This document shows positions 36,381 through 45,645 of a stretch of 64,000 nt of DNA, piece by piece. Source of the DNA: Niallia alba (lineage in GTDB: Bacteria > Bacillota > Bacilli > Bacillales > Cytobacillaceae); NCBI RefSeq assembly GCF_012933555.1, contig NZ_JABBPK010000001.1:1838001-1902000 (forward strand), given 5' to 3'. Below the pieces are notes generated by a model, which saw only the letters and a program-made list of their open reading frames with translations, was not told the DNA's origin and did no database searches. The first letter of the stretch is position 1, and each line of letters starts with the position of its first letter. Position numbers and translations under genes: made by a program.

Positions 36381-37618
36381 TATACATTCCCCCCAACTAG
36401 TACTGCTTCTTCGGTAGGTGGAGTATTAATAAGCTCATTATTTCCAGCCAGTGCACCTATAACCGCACCTCTTACAAGAATTCCTTTTAATCTATTTTGT
36501 TCGTCTATAACAGCAACCGGTATGATCGCAGTTGAAACTTTATCAAATAGATCAGATAATAACGTATCACCTGTAACGGTAATTACATCTTTTTGAAGAA
36601 TCGTTTCAATACCTTCATTTTTTTCAGCAGCAACACGTGCATCATCTGCGGTAATTGCTCCGAGCAGTTCTCTGCGCTTATTAACAACATAGATACTTGA
36701 AATTCCTAATTTTTTCATCATTTGCAATGCAACACGTGGACCTTTTTCAATGGTTACTGCTTCTGCTCGTTTCATAATGTGATTTGCAGTTAATACCTTC
36801 GATAAATCAACATCTTCTACAAATCGTTCTACATAATCGTTTGAAGGATTCATTAAAATCTCTTCAGGAGTTCCGACTTGTACAATCGAGCCATCTTTCA
36901 TTAGAGCGATACGATCGCCAATTCTCAATGCTTCATCTAAATCATGTGTAATAAAGATGATTGTCTTTTCCATATTAGATTGTAGATCTAATAACTCATC
37001 CTGCATATCTTTGCGAATAAGAGGATCGAGTGCACTAAACGCTTCATCCATTAATAGGATATCGGGGTCATTTGCTAAAGCACGAGCAAGACCAACTCTT
37101 TGTTGCATCCCACCACTCAATTGGTCGGGGTATTGGTTTTCATAACCGGATAAACCAACTAGTTTAAGTGATTCAAGTGCACGCTCTTTTCTTGCTGTCT
37201 TATCTACACCTTGAATTTCTAAACCAAATTCAGCATTTTCTAAGATTGTTCGATGTGGAAGTAAAGCAAATTTTTGAAAGACCATGCTTATTTTTTCTCT
37301 TCGAACCTTGCGTAGTTCCTCCTTAGACATACTGACAATGTCTTTCCCATCAATATAAATATTTCCGATTGTAGGATCAATTAGACGATTGAACATGCGG
37401 ACTAATGTTGATTTACCACTACCTGAAAGCCCCATAATTACGAAAATCTCACCAGGATTTACTTCAAAACTAGCCTTATTTACGCCGACTGTTGCTCCTG
37501 TTTTTTTGAGAATATCTTTTTTAGATTCACCATTATTTAATAGCTGAATCGCTTTTTTTGTGTTTTTTCCGAAAATCTTTGTGACGTTTTCGATTTTCAA
37601 TTTTGCCATACTTTCCAT
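36380..37618 (-). CDS. opuAA: Glycine betaine ABC transporter ATP-binding protein
   Basis: ATPase of the OpuA importer, 412 aa. Walker A GLSGSGKST (about 63-71), Q-loop, signature LSGGMQQR, Walker B ILLMDEAFSALDP. The C-terminal 130 residues form two CBS domains (about 280-400), typical of OpuAA and known in relatives to sense ionic strength or cyclic-di-AMP. First gene of the operon. AGAGGTG precedes the ATG. Confidence 0.95.
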   Translation of the reverse strand: MESMAKLKIENVTKIFGKNTKKAIQLLNNGESKKDILKKTGATVGVNKASFEVNPGEIFVIMGLSGSGKSTLVRMFNRLIDPTIGNIYIDGKDIVSMSKEELRKVRREKISMVFQKFALLPHRTILENAEFGLEIQGVDKTARKERALESLKLVGLSGYENQYPDQLSGGMQQRVGLARALANDPDILLMDEAFSALDPLIRKDMQDELLDLQSNMEKTIIFITHDLDEALRIGDRIALMKDGSIVQVGTPEEILMNPSNDYVERFVEDVDLSKVLTANHIMKRAEAVTIEKGPRVALQMMKKLGISSIYVVNKRRELLGAITADDARVAAEKNEGIETILQKDVITVTGDTLLSDLFDKVSTAIIPVAVIDEQNRLKGILVRGAVIGALAGNNELINTPPTEEAVLVGGNV

Positions 37619-37666
37619 TTTTTCACCTCTTTATTTCTAACGACTCTGTAAACCGAGCCCTTATAT

Positions 37667-37695
37667 AGTATAAAAGGTATAAAAAAACATTACAA
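37667..37695 (-). promoter_or_regulatory. Sigma-A promoter of opuA with adjacent CTGAACG repeats
   Basis: On the minus strand TTGTAA (37690-37695), 17-bp spacer, TATACT (37667-37672), 49 bp before opuAA. Immediately upstream of the -35, CTGAACG occurs twice (37724-37730 and 37742-37748), a possible operator for the divergent GbsR/OpcR-type regulator. Confidence 0.6.
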
Positions 37696-37947
37696 ACTGT
37701 ATAATCAGTTAAAAACATTCATTCTGAACGTACAGAAAAAACTGAACGAACTGTAGTGGCTTTATTCTTAAAAATTCGCCCATATGCTACCATATACTAT
37801 AAAGAACGCTTCTTTACTTTTTTTTCATTCATGTTAATCTATAAAAAGATAATCAATTATTAGTTAATCATTAGAGTTCATCTTGATTATTGAAATAATC
37901 ATTATTACAATGGATAAGTAAACATATAATATGGATGTGAATGATAA

Positions 37948-38484
37948 ATGACGGATAGAGAGCAGTTAAATATTGCTCGAGAGAGAGTGATTGATTCTGT
38001 AGCTCAAAACATGGATTTATATGGTGTAACGGAATCAATTGGCAGATTATATGGAATGTTATTATTTCAGCAAAACCCAATGACTCTTGACGAAATGAAA
38101 GAAGAGCTGGGGATGAGTAAAACCAGTATGAGTACATCGGTTCGAACATTGCTTGAATTAAAAATGGTTGATAAAGTATGGCGAAAAGGTGTTCGAAAAG
38201 ATTTATATAGTGCGGAAGAAGATTGGTATCAAACGTTTATCGATTTTTTTACGATTAAATGGAGATTAGCAATTACTGAAAATGTTTATGCGATTGAAAA
38301 GTCTATGAATGAAATTAAAGCGTTATTAAATAAAGACGGGGTTTCTGAGGATGTAATAAAAGATGGGGAAAAAGATTTAGAGAAATTACACTATGCTCTT
38401 AATTATTATGATTGGCTTGATCGTTTTGTAGATAGCTTAGAATCCCATGAAATTTTTAATTTAATTCCAAAAAAAGAAGAATAA
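37948..38484 (+). CDS. GbsR/OpcR-family MarR-like regulator
   Basis: 178-aa winged-helix regulator of the GbsR family, which in B. subtilis controls choline/glycine-betaine genes (GbsR for gbsAB and opuB, OpcR for opuC). N-terminal RVIDSVAQNMDLYGVTESIGRLYGMLLF (about 12-39) is strongly characteristic; the HTH is around MTLDEMKEELGMSKTSMSTSVRTL (about 45-68). Divergent from opuAA, so it probably regulates opuA in response to choline or betaine. Whether it matches GbsR or OpcR cannot be decided here. Confidence 0.85.
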   Translation: MTDREQLNIARERVIDSVAQNMDLYGVTESIGRLYGMLLFQQNPMTLDEMKEELGMSKTSMSTSVRTLLELKMVDKVWRKGVRKDLYSAEEDWYQTFIDFFTIKWRLAITENVYAIEKSMNEIKALLNKDGVSEDVIKDGEKDLEKLHYALNYYDWLDRFVDSLESHEIFNLIPKKEE

Positions 38485-38779
38485 AAGTTTGGATGAAGGT
38501 GTCATTCTTTAAGGTTTGTTGTTTAAACCATAAAGAATGACACCTTTTGTATTTGGATTTGCTGAATTGTATATAGTTTGATTTGTTTCTAAAATGAAAA
38601 TGGAATGGACCATAATGAAATGAAACTGATACAACGTAAAAAAACAACAAAGTATTAATTAACAGCCTATACTTGATAAGCTGAACTAGTTAAAAAACCT
38701 AAAAAATGTGCATTTGTCTATCGCACATTTTAGATTCTTGAATAGGATATATGGAATCAAAAAAAGGAGGTTTTTATTC

Positions 38780-38884
38780 ATGGGTGAAGTTGGAGTAGGT
38801 TACGGCGGAGGTTTCGCTCTTTTAGTAGTATTGTTTATCTTATTGGTGATTATTGGTGCTTCTTGGGGTTACGGCGGATTTTAA
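38780..38884 (+). CDS. YjcZ-family sporulation peptide
   Basis: 34-aa glycine/tyrosine-rich peptide: [20 protein letters not shown], one membrane helix, then GASWGYGGF. AAGGAGG is well placed before the ATG. YjcZ-type peptides occur in many Bacillus genomes, often in tandem, with unclear roles in sporulation. A homologous peptide follows at 38923. Confidence 0.85.
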   Translation: MGEVGVGYGGGFALLVVLFILLVIIGASWGYGGF

Positions 38885-38922
38885 TAATCCGTAACTAACA
38901 GAAATTAAGAGGAGGAAATAGA

Positions 38923-39051
38923 ATGTACGGATATGGTTATGGATATCCAAGCTATGGCTATGGTGGTGTAGGTTACGGCGGAGGTTTCGCTTTAATCGTC
39001 GTTTTATTCATTCTTTTAATCATTGTAGGTGCAGCTTGCTTCAAATGGTAA
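38923..39051 (+). CDS. YjcZ-family sporulation peptide, second copy
   Basis: 42 aa: [15 protein letters not shown] followed by [23 protein letters not shown]-type helix and CFKW. The [15 protein letters not shown] core is shared with the peptide at 38780, so the pair arose by duplication; the N-terminal Tyr/Gly tail and C-terminal Cys differ. GAGGAGG precedes the ATG. Shared terminator at 39067. Confidence 0.87.
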   Translation: MYGYGYGYPSYGYGGVGYGGGFALIVVLFILLIIVGAACFKW

Positions 39052-39066
39052 AATAATGAAATAATG

Positions 39067-39097
39067 GAGACTGATTCGTAGAGTCAGTCTCTTTTTT
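39067..39097 (+). terminator. Terminator after the YjcZ pair
   Basis: GAGACTGA-ttcgtagag-TCAGTCTC followed by T6. It overlaps the last codons of the convergent TatD gene. Confidence 0.9.
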
Positions 39098-39872
39098 GGG
39101 GGATAGAAATAGAATAAAATCTTTTCGTATTACATAAGATTTGCTCATACATGTCTGATAATGTATATTTTTTCAATGTTGCTAAAGCATGAATAATAGC
39201 ATGAATCATAGTTGGAACAGTTTTTTGATAAATAAACGGCCCATCGAATGGCCAAGGTCCATCCGTTTCTACCATTATTTTTTCAATCGGGTATAAATTC
39301 GCGAGCTGTTGAGTTTTTTCCTTATATAAAAAATCAGGTGTAAGGGAAATATAATAATTATTTCTTATCATCTGTTCAATTGTTTTTGGGCTTCCTTTAA
39401 ACCAATGAAAATGAGCATTTGAAAAGCTATGCTTTTCAAGTAGATTAATGACAATATCAGCTTCTTCATAAATACTATGAAGAACAATAGGTTTTTTTAA
39501 TTTTTTTGCTAATACAATAAATTGCTCGAGGATTTCAATATAAGGTTGTAAAGGAATAGAAGATGGATCTTTTCTCCTTATATAATGAGGTAAGCCGATC
39601 TCGCCAAGGGCAATAGCGCTACTCTGGTTTGCTTCAATCCATGCAAATAAATTGGATATAGATGTATCAGAAGGTAATGATTGTTCTGGATGATAACCAT
39701 AGGCTGCTTTAATAAAGTCGAACTCTTTGCTTAATTTTTCTGTTTGTTTACATGAATCTAAATTCATAGAGACAGAGATAGCAGCAATTAATGTTTCTTC
39801 TTTAAAAAACTGGCTGATTTCGTCTCGATTGTACTGGTCAATATGAATATGGGCATCTATAATTTGGTTCAT
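39084..39872 (-). CDS. TatD-family metal-dependent hydrolase
   Basis: 262-aa TIM-barrel hydrolase, a putative Mg-dependent nuclease. Metal ligands in order: DAHIHID (about 6-12), GEIGLP (about 93-98), VLHS, HFHWFKG and VETDGPW (about 205-211). The last is the Asp typical of TatD. It resembles the smaller TatD-like proteins of Bacillus (e.g. YabD relatives), but the gene is not in the yabD locus. Its 3' end overlaps the terminator of the YjcZ genes. Confidence 0.85.
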   Translation of the reverse strand: MNQIIDAHIHIDQYNRDEISQFFKEETLIAAISVSMNLDSCKQTEKLSKEFDFIKAAYGYHPEQSLPSDTSISNLFAWIEANQSSAIALGEIGLPHYIRRKDPSSIPLQPYIEILEQFIVLAKKLKKPIVLHSIYEEADIVINLLEKHSFSNAHFHWFKGSPKTIEQMIRNNYYISLTPDFLYKEKTQQLANLYPIEKIMVETDGPWPFDGPFIYQKTVPTMIHAIIHALATLKKYTLSDMYEQILCNTKRFYSISIPQKRD

Positions 39873-40162
39873 TTACATCACCTTTTTTGTAGTATAAGGA
39901 AAGGAGTGGAGATATTTGTAGCCTCATTGTATTCTCTTTATCCCGCTTCATTAAAATAACATGGTCATCCCTGTTGAAATTATCTTTATTATAACAGAAT
40001 GTATTATAAAAAATATCTGTACGAGATAAAGAAAACTTCCATCAGTGGAAGACTTATGCTCGTTAAGAATGGGATAATTTCCAAGCAAGAGCACATTCAT
40101 TTTGAGTAGCTTCTAGGGTTTGCTAAAATGAATGGATAACGAAGTGTGAGGGGGAATTTTGG
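39873..40162. other. Gap with a short bcr1-like derivative
   Basis: A 53-bp derivative lies at 40026-40078 (inverted: ATAAAGAAAACTTCCATCAGTGG at the left, CGTTAAGAATGGGATAAT at the right), keeping both ends of the element. A further TTTATCCCGC start at 39936 may be another relic. No gene. Confidence 0.5.
40026..40078 (-). repeat. bcr1-like repeat, 53-bp derivative
   Basis: Outer ends of the repeat joined directly, flanked by ATAAA and ATAAT; see the full copies for the consensus. Confidence 0.6.
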
Positions 40163-40879
40163 ATGGATCCATTTGTTCAATTAGTGAAGTCTGCTAATTA
40201 TTTGGTTGTTTTTACTGGTGCAGGAATGTCGACAGAGAGTGGGTTACCTGATTTTAGATCAGCTAATACTGGGCTATGGACAGCAGAAAAGAAACAGTAT
40301 CTCTCATCTACAGATGCTTTAAATAATCATGTCCAAGAATTTATAAACTTTTATCGCCAACGAGTTCAAGGAATACATGAATTTAAACCGCATCAAGGCC
40401 ATTATATTCTTTCTGAATGGGAAAGAAACGGGCTTTTAAAGCAAATCATAACCCAAAATGTTGATGGATTCCATCAAGAAGCAGGGAATGATAATGTTGC
40501 AGAATTGCATGGAACTTTAAAAAAGATTCATTGTGAAACATGCGGAAAAAGTTATCACAGTGAAGAATACTTACATGAAAATTATTCATGTGATTGTGGG
40601 GGAGTCTTAAGACCTTCCATTGTTCTTTTTGGCGAGATGCTTCCAGAACAGCCATTTTTAACAGCCGAGGAAGCGGCAATTAAGTCTGATGTCTTTTTAG
40701 TATTAGGATCCTCTTTATCCGTTTCACCAGCAAATCAATTTCCATTGTTGGCGAAACAAACAGGAGCAAAGCTGATTATTGTTAATAAAGAACCAACAGA
40801 AATGGATGGGCTAGCTGATTTCGTTATTCACCAATCGATTGGGAAAGTATTGGAGGATATAAACTTTAAGCTAGCTTAA
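40163..40879 (+). CDS. NAD-dependent protein deacylase, sirtuin family
   Basis: 238-aa Sir2 enzyme removing acyl groups from lysines with NAD. GAGMSTESGLPDFRS (about 19-33) is the NAD site; QNVDGFHQEAG (about 100-110) and the catalytic His in ELHGT follow. The zinc ribbon is complete with four cysteines (CETC at about 125-128, CDC at about 143-145). The C-terminal LGSSLSVSPA and IIVNKEPTEMDG match. It resembles B. subtilis SrtN, but the acyl specificity is not evident. GGGGGAA precedes the ATG. Confidence 0.9.
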   Translation: MDPFVQLVKSANYLVVFTGAGMSTESGLPDFRSANTGLWTAEKKQYLSSTDALNNHVQEFINFYRQRVQGIHEFKPHQGHYILSEWERNGLLKQIITQNVDGFHQEAGNDNVAELHGTLKKIHCETCGKSYHSEEYLHENYSCDCGGVLRPSIVLFGEMLPEQPFLTAEEAAIKSDVFLVLGSSLSVSPANQFPLLAKQTGAKLIIVNKEPTEMDGLADFVIHQSIGKVLEDINFKLA

Positions 40880-41081
40880 TTTAAGCTTTTAGAAATAAAG
40901 CTGTCCTATGTTTATCGGGATAAAAAATAACAAAGTATACTTACAGCTACTTTTAAAAAATAGGGAAAATAGCTGAAATAAAACGAGGGGAATACATTTA
41001 AACCCATTGCAAACTTTGATATATCGAGATAATATAAGGGAATGGACTAAATTTGAAAGCGTAAAAAGAGAGGAACGTAAC

Positions 41082-42662
41082 ATGTCAAAGAATTTTAAAC
41101 AGGATGTACTATCTCGTCGCACCTTTGCGATTATTTCCCATCCGGATGCCGGAAAAACGACATTAACGGAAAAACTTTTACTTTTCGGTGGCGCTATTAG
41201 GGATGCTGGAACAGTAAAAGGGAAGAAAACAGGAAAATATGCAACAAGTGACTGGATGGAGATAGAAAAGCAAAGAGGGATTTCCGTTACATCAAGTGTG
41301 ATGCAATTTGACTACCAAAATGCACGAGTGAATATTCTGGATACACCAGGACACCAAGACTTTAGTGAAGATACTTATCGTACGCTTACTGCAGTGGATA
41401 GTGCTGTGATGATCATCGATTCAGCTAAAGGGATAGAGGAACAAACATTAAAGCTATTTAAAGTGTGTAAAATGAGAGGTATTCCTATTTTTACATTTAT
41501 AAATAAATTGGATCGCCAAGGAAAGCCGCCTCTTGAATTACTAGCGGAATTGGAAGAAGTAATGGGGATTGAGTCCTATCCAATGAATTGGCCAATCGGA
41601 ATGGGAAAAGAATTTTTAGGAATTTATGACCGTTTTTATAAACGAATTGAGCAGTTCCGTGTAGAAGATACGGAAAAATATATCCCGCTAAATGAAGATG
41701 GAGAGATCGAAGGCGATCATTCAATTAAACAGGATTCCTTATATGATCAAACTTTAGAAGAAATCATGCTTTTAAATGAAGCTGGAAACGAATTTTCTGA
41801 GGAGAAAATAAATAATGGGGATCTAACGCCAGTATTTTTTGGGAGTGCTTTAAGCAATTTTGGTGTTCAAACGTTTTTAGAAACATACTTGCAATTTGCC
41901 CCATCTCCACAAGCAAGAAAATCTAGCATGGGAGAGATAGATCCTTTGTCTGAGGAGTTTTCTGGATTTATTTTTAAAATCCAAGCAAATATGAATCCGG
42001 CTCACCGTGATCGTATTGCTTTTTTACGGATTTGTTCTGGGAAATTTGAAAGAGGGATGACAGTAAATCTGCCAAGAACCGGGAAGCAAGTGAAATTAGC
42101 ACAGTCTACTCAATTTATGGCAGATGATCGAAGTACCGTTAATGAAGCAGTTAGCGGTGATATTATCGGGCTATATGATCCAGGTTTTTATCAGATTGGA
42201 GATACGTTAACAGTTAGTAAGAATGCATTTCAATATGAAAAGTTACCTCAATTTACGCCAGAGCTATTTGTAAAGGTAACAGCCAAAAATGTAATGAAAC
42301 AAAAACATTTCCATAAAGGAATACAGCAGCTCGTGCAAGAAGGAGCGATTCAATTGTATAAGACTGTCAAAACAGAAGATTATCTTCTTGGAGCAGTTGG
42401 TCAACTACAATTTGAAGTGTTTGAACATCGTATGAGAAATGAATACAATGTGGAAGTTATTATGGAGCATGTAGGTTCCAAAATTGCCCGTTGGTTAGTG
42501 GACGAAGAAGTGAATGAAAATCTTTCAAGCGGGAGAAGTTTATTAGTGGAAGATCGTTTCGGCAAAAAAGCATTTTTATTTGAAAATGAATTTGCCTTAA
42601 GATGGTTCCAAGATAAAAATCCAGAAGTTAAATTATATAATCCGATGGATGAGCAAGAATAG
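41082..42662 (+). CDS. prfC: Peptide chain release factor 3
   Basis: Translational GTPase that recycles RF1/RF2 from the ribosome, 526 aa, the normal length. G1 SHPDAGKTT (about 18-26), G2 around RGISVTSS, G3 DTPGHQDF, G4 NKLDR. Domains 2 and 3 follow to the end. RF3 is not present in every Bacillus (B. subtilis lacks it, to my knowledge), so this is an accessory factor. The ATG at 41082 has AGAGGAA upstream; 25 further upstream codons were not used. Confidence 0.95.
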   Translation: MSKNFKQDVLSRRTFAIISHPDAGKTTLTEKLLLFGGAIRDAGTVKGKKTGKYATSDWMEIEKQRGISVTSSVMQFDYQNARVNILDTPGHQDFSEDTYRTLTAVDSAVMIIDSAKGIEEQTLKLFKVCKMRGIPIFTFINKLDRQGKPPLELLAELEEVMGIESYPMNWPIGMGKEFLGIYDRFYKRIEQFRVEDTEKYIPLNEDGEIEGDHSIKQDSLYDQTLEEIMLLNEAGNEFSEEKINNGDLTPVFFGSALSNFGVQTFLETYLQFAPSPQARKSSMGEIDPLSEEFSGFIFKIQANMNPAHRDRIAFLRICSGKFERGMTVNLPRTGKQVKLAQSTQFMADDRSTVNEAVSGDIIGLYDPGFYQIGDTLTVSKNAFQYEKLPQFTPELFVKVTAKNVMKQKHFHKGIQQLVQEGAIQLYKTVKTEDYLLGAVGQLQFEVFEHRMRNEYNVEVIMEHVGSKIARWLVDEEVNENLSSGRSLLVEDRFGKKAFLFENEFALRWFQDKNPEVKLYNPMDEQE

Positions 42663-42668
42663 ATAGTA

Positions 42669-42742
42669 AAAAAGAGATTGTTTCAAATGGATATCTTCTG
42701 TTTTCTCAAGAGATATCCATTTGTGAAACAGTCTCTTTTTTT
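42669..42742 (+). terminator. Long-stem terminator after prfC
   Basis: AAAGAGATTGTTTCAAATGG..ATATC pairs with GATATCCATTTGTGAAACAGTCTCTTT in a stem of more than 25 bp, followed by T7. Confidence 0.9.
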
Positions 42743-43286
42743 AGATAATAGCAGTTTTCTGAAGAATTTTAGATTGAATAAACATGAAAAATGTTAAAAA
42801 CGTGTCAGGTTTTTGAACATTAGAATAGAGAAAAGGGGAAGGGAAGACAAGTGTTTATAAAAAAGGGAAAGAATTTATTATGTTGAAATAGCTTAATTGT
42901 ATACAAATTTAGTTATTTCATAAAATTTTCTTTTAAAATCGGTGAGAGATACTGAAAGAGTAACATTCAAAAGAAAGTCTTTCGGTAGCCGAATAACTGA
43001 TATATAAGGTTTTTGTGTTTCTAAATACATATAGAAACGTTGAAAACTTATAAAAATTAAAAGTTTTCAAAAAACTATTTGTAATTAGAAAAAAAATAGG
43101 TATAATAAAAACAAGTTGTTATAAAAGTTAACAAACAAATGTTAATATATATAACTTGTTAACTTTTTAACGAATATGATACTATCTTACATTTAATAAG
43201 AGTATTCTTACGAGTTAAATAGATTGAATATTCATTCAATAGAGTCTGATAGTATCATAAAAAACAAGATATAGGGGGATAAATGC
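42743..43286. promoter_or_regulatory. Long leader of the amino-acid ABC operon with inverted repeats
   Basis: 544 bp without a gene. Near the 3' end an 11-bp perfect inverted repeat, ATGATACTATC (43176-43186) and GATAGTATCAT (43248-43258), encloses a smaller palindrome ATTGAA..TTCAAT (about 43223-43240). Further up are GAAAACTT/AAGTTTTC (43042-43049/43061-43068) and ACAAGTT/AACTTGT pairs. It could be a structured leader or operator region; I recognise no known riboswitch. Confidence 0.45.
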
Positions 43287-44360
43287 ATGAAAAAAAGTTT
43301 GTCGCTTACTTTTAGTATTCTATTAGTGCTTGTACTTGCTTTAGCTGGCTGTTCAAGTAAGTCATCATCAGAGGGAGGAAGCACAAGTGGTGCAAAATCA
43401 AGTTCTTCTAAAAGTTTACTAGAAACAATTAAAGATAGAGGAACGTTAAAAGCAGGCGTCAATGATGCACTTCCTGGCTTTGGATACATAGGATCAGATG
43501 GTAAAAACACTGGTTTTGATGTTGATTTTGCTAAAGCTATTGCAGCAGGAGTACTTGGAGATGCTACGAAAATTGAATTTAGACCTTTATCAGCTACTGA
43601 TCGCTTTACAGCTGTTCAATCTGGTGAAGTAGATGTATTAGTTCGTAACACAACTTGGACAACAAACCGTGATGCAGAGGTAGGTTTAAGTTTTGCTCCA
43701 GTAACTTTTTATGACGGTCAGGGCATTATGGTACCAAAAGATAGTGGAATCAAAACATTAAAAGATTTAGAAGGAAAAACAATTGGAGTTGAAACAGGTA
43801 CGACTACAGAATTGAACTTGGCAGATCAAATGAAAGCTGCTGGAGTTAATTATACAGCCCAAACATTTGATAATGCAGATGCTGTTATTGCAGCATATGA
43901 GCAAGGATCTATCGATGCATGGACAACAGATAAGTCAGGATTAGTTTCTCGTCAGTCTACTTTGCAAGATCCGGATGCACATATTATTTTGGATGAAACA
44001 TTATCAAAAGAACCTTTAGCTCCAGCTGTTAAAGATGGAGATGAGAAATGGGCTGATGCAGTATCTTGGATTGTATTTGCAACTATTCAAGCTGAAGAAT
44101 TTGGAATCACTTCGCAAAATGTCGATGATTTCTTAACTAGTGACAATCCAGAAATTCAACGTCTTCTAGGGGTAGAGGGGAATCTTGGTGAACAATTAGG
44201 TTTATCTAATGATTTTGCTTACCAAGTTATTAAACAAGTTGGTAACTATGGGGAAATTTATGAGCGTAACCTAGGACCAGATACAGTGTTTAAATTAGAG
44301 CGTGCACAAAATGCGTTGTATAGTGATGGCGGATTATTGTACTCTATCCCATTCCGTTAA
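43287..44360 (+). CDS. aapJ: Amino-acid ABC transporter substrate-binding lipoprotein, AapJ-like
   Basis: 357 aa. Lipoprotein signal with lipobox LAGC (Cys about 22) and a Ser/Gly-rich linker, then an SBP_bac_3 fold: LLETIKDRGTLKAGVNDALPGFGY, PLSATDRFTAVQSGEVDVLVRN, and a C-terminal YSIPFR. These match the AapJ/BztA family of general L-amino-acid binders better than glutamine-specific GlnH. First gene of an aapJQMP-type operon. GGGGG lies before the ATG. Substrate range is inferred from the family only. Confidence 0.85.
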   Translation: MKKSLSLTFSILLVLVLALAGCSSKSSSEGGSTSGAKSSSSKSLLETIKDRGTLKAGVNDALPGFGYIGSDGKNTGFDVDFAKAIAAGVLGDATKIEFRPLSATDRFTAVQSGEVDVLVRNTTWTTNRDAEVGLSFAPVTFYDGQGIMVPKDSGIKTLKDLEGKTIGVETGTTTELNLADQMKAAGVNYTAQTFDNADAVIAAYEQGSIDAWTTDKSGLVSRQSTLQDPDAHIILDETLSKEPLAPAVKDGDEKWADAVSWIVFATIQAEEFGITSQNVDDFLTSDNPEIQRLLGVEGNLGEQLGLSNDFAYQVIKQVGNYGEIYERNLGPDTVFKLERAQNALYSDGGLLYSIPFR

Positions 44361-44384
44361 TATTAATTAATTGATAATTTAAAA

Positions 44385-44444
44385 AATAGGGGGGTTCTCA
44401 AAAACCGAAGTGTCATACTCTTTTGAGATACCCCCTATTCTTTT
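44385..44444 (+). terminator. Intercistronic hairpin between aapJ and aapQ
   Basis: AATAGGGGG-TCTCAAAA pairs with TTTTGAGA-ACCCCCTATT, followed by TTCTTTT. Partial termination or 3'-end protection here would give more binding protein than permease, as is common in ABC import operons. Confidence 0.8.
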
Positions 44445-44464
44445 AAGTGAGAGGTGAGAATATA

Positions 44465-45637
44465 GTGGAAATGAAAAAGACAACATCGACTCCTCTTTGG
44501 AGAAACAGAAAAATTATACCGATTATTAGCCAAATTATCTTCGTTATTATAGTAGGAATTGTCATTTCTTTCATGATAAGAAATGTGATATCAGGTCTAG
44601 AGCAGATAGGATTGACACTGGGATTAGATTATTTAAACTTAAAGGCATCATTCCCAATTGCTGAGTCCATTATTAGTTATACACCAGATGATCCGTATAA
44701 AAGAGCTTTATTAGTTGGTTTATTAAATACATTTAAGGTTTCTATCTTTGGCATCATTTTAGCAAGTATCATTGGAGTAATAGTAGGAATTGCTAGGTTA
44801 TCAAATAACTGGCTAGTGAGTAAAGTAGCAACAGTTTATGTGGAAGTTTTTAGAAATACGCCATTATTGGTTCAGATTTTCATTTGGAACTTTGCCGTTT
44901 TTTTACCAATGCCAAAAATTCAAGATGCACTATCGATGGGACCTTTTTATTTTTCCAACAGAGGTGCGTCTATTCCATGGTTTACATTGCAAGATAATAC
45001 AATTATTTGGATGATTGTCCTCATTCTCCTAGTTGTAGGAAGTGTGTTTTTATTTAGAAAATTAACAAAAATATCATTTGAATCCGGAAAATCTACATAT
45101 CCGCTCATTTCGAGCATCGGATTTATAATGGTTGCAGCGATTATTACCTATTTTATTTTAGGAAATGGACCACTTGGTTTTTCAGTTCCTGTGTTTAATG
45201 GAAATTCATTCGATGGTGGAACGTCATTATCTATCGGATTTATGTCTGTGTTAGTTGCACTAACGATTTATACGTCAACATTTATCTCAGAAATTGTCCG
45301 TGCTGGAATTATGGGCGTTCCAAAAGGACAGACGGAAGCGGCAAAAGCGCTCGGCTTTAAAAGTCATACAGCACTTCGTTTAATTATTTTTCCGCAGGCG
45401 ATTAGAATCATTATTCCGCCATTGACAAGCCAATATTTAAATTTAATAAAAAACTCAAGTTTAGCCATGGCTGTAGCGTATCAAGACATTGTTGGAATCG
45501 GAAATACAATCATTAACCAAACAGGACATACGTTAGAAACATTATTAATTGTAATTTCTGTTTATTTATTGTTTAGCTTAACTACATCCCTGTTAATGAA
45601 TCTTTTCAACAAAAAATTCCAGCTGGTAGAAAGGTAG
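44465..45637 (+). CDS. aapQ: Amino-acid ABC transporter permease, AapQ-like
   Basis: 390-aa permease, long compared with the 220-aa GlnP type because of a large insertion between helices (about 55-220), the hallmark of AapQ/BztB. The EAA loop GVPKGQTEAAKALGFKSHTALRLIIFPQA (about 284-312) is present. The GTG at 44465 is chosen because AGAGGTGA is seven bases upstream; a GTG 18 bp earlier is not supported. Nine bases separate it from the next gene. Confidence 0.87.
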   Translation: MEMKKTTSTPLWRNRKIIPIISQIIFVIIVGIVISFMIRNVISGLEQIGLTLGLDYLNLKASFPIAESIISYTPDDPYKRALLVGLLNTFKVSIFGIILASIIGVIVGIARLSNNWLVSKVATVYVEVFRNTPLLVQIFIWNFAVFLPMPKIQDALSMGPFYFSNRGASIPWFTLQDNTIIWMIVLILLVVGSVFLFRKLTKISFESGKSTYPLISSIGFIMVAAIITYFILGNGPLGFSVPVFNGNSFDGGTSLSIGFMSVLVALTIYTSTFISEIVRAGIMGVPKGQTEAAKALGFKSHTALRLIIFPQAIRIIIPPLTSQYLNLIKNSSLAMAVAYQDIVGIGNTIINQTGHTLETLLIVISVYLLFSLTTSLLMNLFNKKFQLVER

Positions 45638-45645
45638 GGAAGTAA

